A DNA stretch of 64,000 nucleotides, from the NCBI RefSeq assembly GCF_037975245.1, contig NC_092571.1, positions 26,178,564 through 26,242,563 on the forward strand. Direction: 5' to 3'. The number at the start of each line of letters is the position of its first letter. Within the stretch, counting starts at the first letter, position 1. A program made the translations under genes and the position numbers. Positions 31,901-43,900 of the stretch are shown here, piece by piece. Source of the DNA: Apostichopus japonicus (Eukaryota > Echinodermata > Holothuroidea > Aspidochirotida > Stichopodidae). The notes under the pieces are model-generated. The model was not told where the DNA came from, did no database searches, and saw only the letters and a program-made list of their open reading frames with translations.

Positions 31901-34900
31901 TCAACATTCTGTCTAAAATGTAGCAGCATAGTTGTATATGGATGGCTAATTTGTTGTTTTGTGTGCAGTGATCGTTGCTCCAGGAATGGAATGAATACAT
32001 ACAGCTGGACAAACATTCTTCTTAAGGCAACATGGTTTTAGAAAGTTTTCCAGTGTTTGTAATTTTGTTACATGAAAGCTAGCTACATTTCTCCGATTAT
32101 TAGAATAAAATGGTTACTAAATTGCTATATCACAACTACCTGGTATGGAGCAGAGAAAAAAAAAACTTTGGTCCATTAAAGCCTCATAGCAAGAGGTTTG
32201 TTTACTGTTCCATTGTAAACATTGCAGGTACAAAAAAGGAAAATTTCATGAACAAAAATAATAATGAAACAAAATGAAAATGAGATAAAAGAGAAATATG
32301 ATAAGGATAGAGATTAAACAATAACCACAAGATGTTAGAATGAAGCCATTATAAGAGTTTCACACGTACTGTACATTAGATAGTACTGATAAAAACTGGA
32401 AAGTCCTTCACTCTACAATAGCATTACAGAAATGTTGCTAGAAAGAACACTGGCAAGCTATCGACACTTATTGTCCAAGAGAAATTACAATTCCTACAAA
32501 TTTACCAGGTGAACAGAGTGTCCTGGTTTCTAACTTAAAGACAATAATTTTCACTGTCTCCTTCTTTCATGTGATGATCTCTCAGTAAAATATGATTTCT
32601 AACTCTTTTTTCTAAATCAATTTATCTGAATTAGAGACACATGGAGAAAGCCATTTCCTGTGAAATAATGTAAATTGTACCATTGTGTTCTGCAGCACTA
32701 GCACTAGCCCTAGCACAAGCAATTACGTGTAAACCCTACCGCCCCCTCCCCCCCCCAATAAAAAATAAGGAATCAATTCTGTGTCTATTGTATATATTGC
32801 TAGCTTTTCTTGTTTGATTTTGGATTCAACCTAATTCTCCCTATTATTCCAAAATCACCTGATTTTTGGATTGAAAATAATTAAAACCTCCATATTAAGG
32901 CAGCTTGGCTGGTCTAGGAACAAAAAAAAAACTTCTTTAAGAATTTCAAACATTACAACGTATGAAACCATGAGGTCAGATTATGAAGACCATCAGCTGG
33001 AATACCTAACCCTAAAAGGCATAATTATCCACAAATAGTGCTTTGTACAAGACATAAAAACATTTGCACCATTGGTAAACAGTTAGATGTTACCTAAAAT
33101 GAACACAGTTTATATTAAATACAGCAGGGACATGTTATTCATAATATTTTACAAAAGCAATAACTAAACATTAAAACCGATCAAAATATTCAAAAATTAA
33201 TTTCTTGTCATGATTTCATATCATGAAAAAGTTAAGAAAGTCAATAAAATCTTACAAGACATGATAAAAATAAAAAAATTGGGGAAATAAATGACTTTTG
33301 TTCAAACTATAGTAATAGTTTAGTTTTTACAATTTGATCATAAAAATGGGGCAGGATACTTATTTGTAAATTTGAAAAAATGGGGCAGTGATACTTATTT
33401 GAAAATGAAACGTTTCTTCTGTGGCATTTTTATTCTCAAATGAGTAAATTAACACAAAACATCACTGACCCACTATGATTTACAGGTATTTAAGACTGGA
33501 CTGACCTCAGCACCAGGCACCCTAAAATAACTGTACGATACTCAGTGTGAGGCCAGGACACCATGGGGAGATTCCTCATCCCAGTCTGTAGACTACTGTG
33601 CTCCAATCTATACCACCATTATGTGTACAAATACTTCATAAGTAATACTGTATAAGGCATTGTGACCCTGCTAGAATTGCTCGTGCACCCCTCTCCCCCC
33701 TTTAACTGTTGGTCCCCCCTCCAATTCAGAATTCCTGGCTCCAGGCCACAGGTTCCCACATATGTACAGTACCTTCAGCAGACAGTAGATATTATAATTT
33801 TAAAGTGACCCACGTGATAAAGCCAGCTTTAAGTCTGTAGTAAGCATTTATAGCTCAATGAAAAGGTTTCCCAGAGTGTTGTTCAGAATGAAACAAGAAT
33901 CGCATGGTTGAGGTAGTACTGATTTGTACATCGTGCACAGGCTGGCATGAAAGCACATGTTTGGACAGCTCCTACCTTTCTACTCTCTTCACTACTTCAG
34001 CGATTTCCCATCTACTTAATACTTTTTCTTCCACTTTAAATTAATTCTTGTTCCTATTCCACATCATCCTCGACAGTACAAAACAGGTTAATTTAAAATA
34101 CATAGCGACACTGCTGAAGAATTTTGTTCATTTTAAATATGAATAAAAGTGCATAAGATTACCATGTGTCCATTCTTTTGTTCCTTTCTTTTATTCTATT
34201 TTTTTGTTCTAGATACACGTTCCTAGATTTGTTTCATCAAATTTTGATAAAATCTGCCAATTATTAGTGACTTTGATTCATTACTCAACAGTTTAACTCC
34301 CAGACCAAGAAACTTGGATATTTTGAAACAGCATTTACTCTTTTACTAACATTCTTGAAATGACACTGTACTAGTCAAGCAAATGAACTATTTCCCATTG
34401 CTATTTTTTTTTAAAGGGAACTGGATATCCCAAGAGTATAATTTTTTTGGTAACATTAACAGCAAAGAAGATGTGTTAACATTAGATGCACAGTAAACTT
34501 CCATCAGCTGTTTGTCTATGTACAGTGTGATTAAACAAGTAAAATGGAAAAAAGTTTATGCTGATTGCATCTCAAGGTGGCAAGACTCACAAAACATAAA
34601 ATGCAAATTCCAATTAAGGGGCTCTCTTAACCTGTAAACAGCTATGGTTATTTACAAACTATTAGAACAACAAATATCAGGCTAAACTTTATTAGTGGGG
34701 TAGGGGTGGGGGAAGGCCAGATGTTCTTTTTTCTTCAGATGTGACAAATACATCAGATAATTATCAACTTAAATAGAAAGTAAGGAAAACAGTAAGGAAA
34801 ATAATCAGCTGTTGATGTTAAAACCCTGTGCAAACTGTGTAGGGACTTGAACATCTTTCTGGTTGCCTCTGCAAACTCTTCTCTGTCAATGTACAAATCA

Positions 34901-34914
34901 GCTACTTTCCTTGG
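28976..34914. other. 3' flank of gene A; no gene recognised
   Basis: About 6 kb of AT-rich DNA with short tandem TA, CA and C runs and no exon or element ends I can support. The stop codon of gene A is at 34915-34917. A minus-strand AATAAA at 34693-34688 lies about 220 bases beyond it and is a plausible poly(A) signal, but other copies occur further on. Confidence 0.4.
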
Positions 34915-34934
34915 CTACAAAGCAGTTTCTTCAT
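34915..34934 (-). CDS. gene A exon 14: last codons and stop
   Basis: Acceptor ttcttttacag; completes a split Asp codon, then E-E-T-A-L and TAG at 34917-34915. The end T-A-L fits a class I PDZ-binding tail. Confidence 0.65.
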
Positions 34935-37900
34935 CTGTAAAAGAAAAACATAATCACTTACTTGTTAAAAATCACCTGCTAGTTAATATAGATGTCCACC
35001 ATCATGAGATCAGTATGGAATACTGCCACTGTCAACAGCATAGGTCCATCCAGGTATTTAACATGGCTTTGAATTCTTATAGATGTTTGTCCTAAAGTCA
35101 CACAATTAAAGACATTCAGGGACCAGTGTTATCTTTCTTAAGTCATAATAAAATGCACTAAGGTTCCTTAACTGAGTCTTCTGCACCAGAGCTGCTCCTA
35201 AAATTTCATGACATTCATAGATCATATAACATTTTAATCATTTATTTTATTTATATTTTTACTAATTTTTGTTGGTTAAATTTCTGATGATCCTACAGTT
35301 AAGGTAGAGAAAACTCATAAGGTCTGATACTCTCAAACTTTGACATCTAACTTATTTACTGACATAAGTAGTGCAAAATTTTCAAAAATTTATCAAAATA
35401 ACAGCTGACAGTAATTTATACCCCGGGTCGATAGATGTTTCAATGAAGTCATTCCTAAAATTGGCTTTTGAAAACTTCAATACAATATGTTGCAATCTAA
35501 CTTTAAGTCTACCAACAGAATCAGCATCATATATCAAACAGTAATAAGTTACCTTCATTAGGACCATTCAAGGGCTCACGTTCTGAAAATAAAAGATCAA
35601 ATTCATTAAAAAACAACAAATGAAAATTATTCAATAAAAGGCAACATTCATATAGGAAAAAGACAGAACAACATGTTCAGCACAAACACACCTATCCAAA
35701 AACTACAACCGTTTCACAAATCTAAATAATAGCTGACAGTAATTTATACTCCAGGTTGATAGGTGTTTCAATGAAGTCATTCTTAGCATTAGCTTTTCGT
35801 CCCTTTCTTTGACAATATTAACTCACCTTGTGTCTATAAGAGTAAGAGACATAACTGAATCATTTCCAAGATAGATAACTTACCTTCATCTTCTGGGGAT
35901 GCATCTGCTGCATCGTTATCATCTGTGAGATAAGAAAATGCTGTAAGACTAAGACTTCTTACTCAAGAATGATGATTATGTGACAACTCATTGATTGTTC
36001 ATTGTAAACATGAAAACATCAATACAATATGTTGCAATCTAAACATAAGTCTACCAACAGAATCAACATCATATACCAAACAGTACTATAAATTACCTTC
36101 AGTAGGACCTGCATTCAAAAGCGGATGTTCTGAAAATAAAAGATCAAAAACATTTTACAAAAACAAATGAAAATTATTCAATACAAGGCAACATTCATAT
36201 AGGTAAAAGATCAGAACAACAGTTAAGCACAAACACACATATCCAAAAACTGAACTATTGTGCCATATGAGGTAATTCACCAAGTCTAAGTTAGAAAGAA
36301 AATTTTACTCTAATCTTTGCCTTGTGTTCAAGCCTGTAAAATCATACTATTGGTTCAGGTAAACAAACATTCAAATGTATCACTCTACTAGGAGTATTCA
36401 ACAAGATGATTGAAAAAGCAGAAGTAATGAAGATATGAGTTCATGACGTCACTGACAAGTTAGCTAATGTACTGTAATTCAATTCCTTAACATCGGTTTT
36501 TTGTCATTTCCTTTTTATGACAATATAAACTCACCTTCAGCATTGTCTCCATTTTGTGAACTTAGATTGTGCAAAAGAATTTGCTCATGTCCTGAAAAAA
36601 AAAAAAAAATTAATGTAACAATAAATGACACATTTCCCTTTAGAGCTGCTTTCATGTAAGTAAAAGAGTCAGAAATACACTCATAGATGGGAATCGTATC
36701 ACAAAATGTTATTTTGATCAAGCCTTAAATTCCAAATATACGGTACTGACATGCATTTGATCACATGCCTGTGCATTTGATCACATGCCTGTGCATGCAT
36801 GTGATCACATGCCTGTGCATTTGATCACATGCCTGTGCATTTGATCACATGCCTGTGCGTTATTCACTACAATTGAAGTTCTATAATGGTTGATGTTTTT
36901 CCATTTACAGATTTATCTGATGAAGAATTTGCTCTTGTAAATTCCAATTTTGACACAAATTTTAATAGCTGGATGGACCTGGAAAATTGTGACTTAAACT
37001 TGAAGACTTTTCAATATACAGATCATGATTCATTTGATTATGAAAATGACATTGATATAGATTACAATTGTTTCAATACAGTAAATATCAAATGTAGTTA
37101 CTTTACTGAAAATCATTTCAAAAATAAAAATAAGGCAAAGGGTGACCTCTCCATCATACACTTTAACTGCAGAAGTCTAAGTGCAAACTTTGCACACTTA
37201 CAGAGTTATTTAAACTTGGATTTGGATTATATTTTTGATGTTATTACTTTAAGTGAAACCTGGTTCAATACCTCCTCAAATATTGATCTTTACCATATTC
37301 CTGGATATGATATGTGCCATATTGATAGAAGTGATAAGAGAGGTGGTGGAGTTGCACTTTATATTCATAACAGCATCAAGTACAGTAAAGTTGACAAACT
37401 GTGTATTGCAATAAATGATGCCCTTGAGTGTATATCGGTTGAGCTTAAGTTTGAAAATAGAAGAAATATCATAGTTAGTTGTTTGTATAGACAGCAAGGT
37501 TCTTCTATTGATACCCTAACAGATACCATTGAACAATGTTTCAGATATAAAAGGTCTGACGTGTATTTATGTGGTGATCTCAATATTAACCTTCTTAATT
37601 ATCAGAATCAAGGAAGTACAAGGGATTTTTTGGATGCACTTTTTAGTTTGGGATTATTTCCCCTTATTGATAGACCCACTCGTATAACAAGGCACACCGC
37701 ATCACTGATTGATAATATTTTTTCTAATGTGTTACATAGTGATTTGGAGTGTGGCATACTTATTAATGATGTCAGTGATCATCTTGCAGTGTTTAGTATA
37801 AGTAAATCAAATATTAGTAGAAAGAAACTAAATGAATATATTTAAATTAGAAAGAAAGATGATGAATCTATGTCCATTTTTAAGCAAAAATTAAGTGAGG

Positions 37901-40900
37901 AAAATTGGGATTCAGTCTATACAGCCAAAGATGTACATGAATCATATAATTGCTTTGTAAGTAAAATAACTAAGTTACATGATAAGTGTTTTCCATTAAG
38001 AAAGGTGTTAGTTAGAAAGTGTAAAGAGGATAAGCCGTGGATTACTAAAGGGTTAAAGAACGCATGTAAAAAGAAAGAGATGTTGTACATTAGATTCTTA
38101 ATGTCATAAAATATTATTCCTGTGTACCAAACCTGCTTACATCTTTGCAGTTGTAGATCTAGGCATTTGACCAGTTTATAATATTTGTTAAATTATTCCC
38201 TGTACGGGGAGTCAGGTTGGTGCTACTATTTGGTGTGGCAGTTTTTGGGCTCTCCAGCTTATATTTGTAAAATATTATGATTCCTGTGTCCAAGATACTG
38301 TTAAACATCTTTGCACTTGTTCAGCAACTTGACCAGTTTGTATAATAGTTTGGGATTCGATACCCAGTTGAATTATTCCCTGGAGTAAGGCAGATATTGA
38401 AATTAATTTTGTAAATTGGTCTAACAATAATTCCTGCAATTTCCAGGCCATTAATGTTTCACATTGGCTATATATTGACTATCCCTTTCATAACTACATT
38501 TTGGCATACTGTTTCATATGCAAAGGTCACAAACTGTGACATATTAGCTTATTCAACACAGTGTCACTAGGGAATTGAGTAAGAGACATAACCGCCCATA
38601 GTGATTGAAGGTGAGTGAATTTTACTCCTCAGACATTCTTATTCACAGTTATCAATCCATAGATCAAAATTTAGGAAAGTTTCCTCTATTTCAGTTTCCA
38701 AGTAAAAAGTATTCTTATAATCTTGATACAAGAAGCTTTTCAATGTTAAACTAATAACTTAGACAATAATCTCCTTATTTGAAAAAGGAAAAAAGGTAAC
38801 TTACATATTAATGTCAATCAAATTTAATTCGGAAACTTCAGTATTTAATCAGTTCATTTTGTTTTACCTTTCAATCATAATAATATACACTAAGGTTCCT
38901 TAACTGAGTCTTCTGCACCAGAGCTGCTCCTAAAATTTCATGACATCCATAGATCATAACATCAACTTGAACATCTTCAGGCACCAAGATTAAATCCTGT
39001 GATCACATGAGGTCTGTACACACCATCAAATTTATAATATTTTAATTCTTTATCTATTGATTTTTGTTGCTAATTAATGTTTGTAACATTTCTGATGACC
39101 CTACAGTTAAGGTAGAGAAAACTCATAACGTCTGATACTCTCAAACTTTGACATCTAACCTATTTACTGACACAAGTAGTACAAACATTTCACAAATCTA
39201 AATGATAGCTGACAGCAATTTATACTCCAGGTTGATAGGTGTTTCAATGAAGTCATTCTTAAAATTGGCTTTTTTCGTCCCTTCCTTTCTTTGACAATAT
39301 TAACTCACCTTCAGCATTGCCTCTATTGTGTCTATAAGAGTAAGAGACATAACTGAATCATTTCCAAGATAGATAACTTACCTTCATCTTCTGGGGATGC
39401 ATCTGCTGCATTGCTATTATCTGTGAGATAAGAAAATGCTGTAAGACAAAGACTTCTTACTCAAGAAGGGTTCCTATAGCCATGATTCATAGGAATTGTC
39501 CTGTTTTTGAAATGCAAATATGTCGTAAACAGGTTATCTAAATTTTCTGAAGGTCTTGGAGACCTTAATAAATATCACCGTTTTATCGTATGGAATTGAA
39601 TTCTTATAGATGTTTGAACTCAAGTCACACACTTGCAGACATTTAGGGATCAATATTAGCTTCCTTTCAAAATGGTCAAATTGCTATACAAGTCTAATGA
39701 TGTAAGCAGCTTTCACAGAGAACCATAATAGTATTCCATAGAGATACAAAGTTCAGAGATTTCAAAACTGTTACACAAAATTTGAAAACTAATTTATTCC
39801 CTAATAAGATGCTACACAAGACAGATTTGAATGACCAATGTTCTTTGCACTGGCCAACAAACCCATCATCAACTTACTAGGTCGGCTCTGATCTGCTTGA
39901 TGGCAGTCACTGGGAACTACTGTATGGGGGAAAACCAGAAGAAACATCTAAATATTCATCACACAAATTGTTATTATTAGTCATACCACATAACTTGCAA
40001 CACAATTGGACCAACCTGGAGCTAGCCTCATATGAAAATAAGAAATTTGGGAAAGAGTTGTTACTGACATTTCAATTGCCATGATATATAGGATCATTTA
40101 ATTAGTTAATTCCTTCAAGTCTTGGAGGAATACTGGGTTTGAGCAGAATTGCATGAAATGCGTAAATAAAGGAAAACAAGTATTAAATGAAATCTTTAGG
40201 GTCTCACAAAAAGGTGAAACATAGCCAGTTAATGAATGATTCCTAATTGTCTGTCAGTATAAACAATATTAACAGTCATCCAAATAATTTAGACTAAAAT
40301 TACAGTGGCCATTGAGTGCCAGTTGGAAAATGATATATTTTTCAAGAAAAATAGTTTAATGAGCTCATACAAAGAAAACCCAGTACAGAAAAAGCAAAAC
40401 AATGTAAACAATGTGATGATAGTCTGGAAGGTTTGTATCTTTTGCTCCAAGTCATCCAAAGTCTAACTTACCATGACCATTACTTGAACTTTTTTCTTTG
40501 CTTGGAGAACAACAGCAACTGACTGGGAAAGGTTCTGCAAGAATAACATATAAAGCAGAACTCTGTCACTATTAGGATGGAATACTTACTGTTAATTTGA
40601 ACTCCACATGCAGTTCCCCAAGAAACTATAATAAGAATGACTTATTTACTTTTGAAATGTTCATAAATACAGGTATAACAGGTTTAACTGTTCACGTGAT
40701 GGCAGTTTAGAAGCGCAATGGAGCTATTATATTTGCCAAATTGTTTTGCTAAATACACTTTGTCATGGTGATAGCAATTACCATTTTCAATTAACAATCA
40801 GTAACTAATTGTTTTATACTGTTTTGCCTCTACCAATTTTTTGGGAATTTAGCACTTGTTGATGTCTCACAGATGTTTGTGAAGGTTGCAAACTGGGCTA

Positions 40901-43900
40901 CATATTGTACCTAAATGTTAAATGCTCTAATTTCTATTAGCACAGTATTGCCTGTCTGACACAGTACTACAACAGTTGGTAGTGTAGGCTTCATTTTAAA
41001 ACAACAGCATATAGGCATATAGGCTAAAGTGTATTTTGTTTATCACAATACGGTATATGGTTTTCAGATGCCAACATGCAGCTGTACAGTACTGCTCTAC
41101 TTACTTGCAAATATATAAATCCAAACATGCTGTACTTTTTTTGTTATAATTTTATGCCCATCTCCCTTGACCTTTGGATCACCATGGAAATGAAAGGGTT
41201 CTGGTGCTCAATGACTGATCCACATCAAAAGATATTTTGGAGTTTTCATGTGTTTATGCTTGTCAAGTAATATTGTGTCAATGTGATCTTCAGTACCACA
41301 GCAAACCATGGGGCTTTTATGCTCTGGCTGCATCCACAGACCAAATATGCATTTCAACCACCACATGGTTTTAAGTTATTATGTTTAAACGGTTACAATG
41401 TTTCCAGACTTTGACCTTGGCAGAAAACAGCAGGGTTTCAAGTTCAATGGAGCATCCACAAACCAAATAAGAAGCTTACCCCAACATCTATGATCTAGCT
41501 TTTGAGTTACTGTATCGTGTTAAGTAGCCTTAGTGACAACAAACACAGGCATGACACACAATTCTACAAGGAATCAATAAAAACTAAAAAGGTCTACGTA
41601 CAATGATAATCCCAAGCTTGTGCAGCATGAATATAGGTACTATGATAATCCCAAGCTTGTGCAGCATGCATATAGGTAATATGATAATCCCAAGCTTGTG
41701 TGGCATGTATATATGTACTATGATAATCCCAAACCTTGTGTGACATGTATAGGTAATATGATAATCCCAAGCTTGTGTGACATGTATAGGTAATATGATA
41801 ATCCCAAGCTTGTGTGGCATGCATACAGTATATGTTTAGCAATAGATTATTCACAGTGAACATTCAACCTCTGTAAAACTGACTCACTTATACATTGCAT
41901 ATACTGTATGAATCATACTTTATCTGTAAATTTGCTTCCATCAAATGTAAGGTCTTCCTCCATGAGAGCATGGAAAATTGCTATTCAATAAACGTGAAAT
42001 AAGAATGCTCTATTCTGTATATTTAATGAACAGACAAGTTCTGCTCCATACATAGTACAGTGCGAGTCTAAATAGTTGCTCCCTGTTGAAACAGTTAATT
42101 GACTTACCTTCTAAGTTCCAGCAGAAACATGATATTAATAGGCATATGCCCAGAATCATTATGAAAACAAGCAATATGGGGATAATCCATACAGAGATAT
42201 GGCCAAACTTCTCCCAGCCATGATCTATAGAAAAATAAAATACAGGATTTTTAAAGGTTGTAAAAATAAAAAATCTTTAAGGGCTCAAATTAATGGTTTG
42301 TACTTTGGGTGCCTTACTACTGCCCTTCATTCTGAATTTATCATATTAAAACACAACTGCAGCGATTAGTAATATTGTTCTTTCTGATATGTCTTTTTTT
42401 GGTGTCCATTTAAGTACCTCCTATGAGAGACAACAAAATATCTGCAAGTGCTAAAAGCTTTGGGCTCCCATCAGGGCTTCGATATACATTCCAGAAAAAT
42501 TGTATTTCACTCTCTCTCATCAGTTTTCTTTTTTCTTGTCCTTTAAACCAGCTAAGAAAAAAAAAAAGAAATTTCTATAACTGCTGCAGAATCCAAGAGC
42601 TTAATTTGCAAGAAATATTTCAAAAACACTGCAGCAGCCAGGGGCCATGCCTCATGGGCTATCAATAGGGCTTGAAATACATTCCAGAGAAGTATCATTC
42701 CTCTCGCTTTTCTGTATTTATTCCTTTTTCTGCAAATGCCACCTTCCAGGGACTTTACCGCACTCCTGTACTCCAACTTAATATGACTGTGTACCGTTGT
42801 GATGAAACAAATTGTCCCTTTTGTTGGTGTATATTTTATACAACATTGCATGGCTTATCACTGCAGTTCTTTCCAAAATTGATCTACACCCTGTTGAAGG
42901 TACTGGATGGTGACAGAATACGCCCCTGGGAACGCTCAAAATGATCTCGATCGACACACTTATCATGCTTTATATTGATTGTACGTCGGAACAAAATGTG
43001 CCTTTTCCTGCAATTTGCTGTACATTGTATTGCCCTCACCAAAATTCATTGATGCCCTAGGTATTAAATTTTGAAAATTGCCCAATTTGACCAATATGAC
43101 ACGGGCCAATATGTACAAATGCTGAAGATCTCCATTGCCATGGTGACGTGAGTCATCTCCATCATACAAATTGCTATGAGAAAGTGGTTTAATTATTTTC
43201 AACTAAGAAAGAAATCAAGTGGAATATTTTACTGTTTTCCAATTGAAATAATACAAATTACATTGATAGGCTTCTTTGCCAGGTAACGTATTTATATTCA
43301 AGGCCAACATGAATTGCTGCAGGTGCCCCTCCTTATATTGTTTGTGTCCCTTCGACTCAGTATTTTTTGGGTACTGAATAACATCCAATAAAACGGCACA
43401 ACTTGGAAATATTTCACTGGTTTACAGTTTGTGACGCAAGCTAGGCCCTAATTACTGACATTTTTTGTTTCTATAGTTACAACAAGGCATTTATATGCAC
43501 ACCTATATGCAGTTGCAATATATGCATACATTACAGCATCCTGGGTTCACAGGTGTCATCAAACTGCTGTTACCAAGGCAATTTTCACTGTTCATACCAG
43601 CATACATATAGTAACAATTCACACATTTGGCAAATGACATTGAAGGTGGATTTGGATACAGGGAAATCCTAACAGATTCCTTACAATTCAGCCAAGTTGA
43701 TGCAATTGGCATGCTAAACATGCTATCAATACAAACCAAGCAGATATTTGACTATATATAATAATGTGTGTACAAAGTGAAAAACCATAAAATGATTTTA
43801 CATATATGCAGCTGACCCACATTCCCATAGAGTGCATATGAATACATATAACTTGATTGATTGATTGTTTTTGATGATAATAATAATAATGGCCTTTGAA

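Larger units (their letters stand above)
35150..36250. repeat. duplicated exon-intron blocks of gene A (partner at 38885-39450)
   Basis: 'cactaaggttccttaactga' to 'aagaaaatgctgtaag' occurs at 35157-35945 and again at 38888-39440, the second with internal deletion. A smaller block ('caatatgttgcaatctaa' to 'aacacac') occurs at 35480-35690 and 36020-36240. Each block carries a short exon with its flanks, so exon copies arose by segmental duplication. Confidence 0.88.

Noticed and set aside
41584..41863. Minus-strand frames repeating H-K-L-G-I-I-I
   Set aside because: Translations of the 39-bp minisatellite in intron 6 of gene A.
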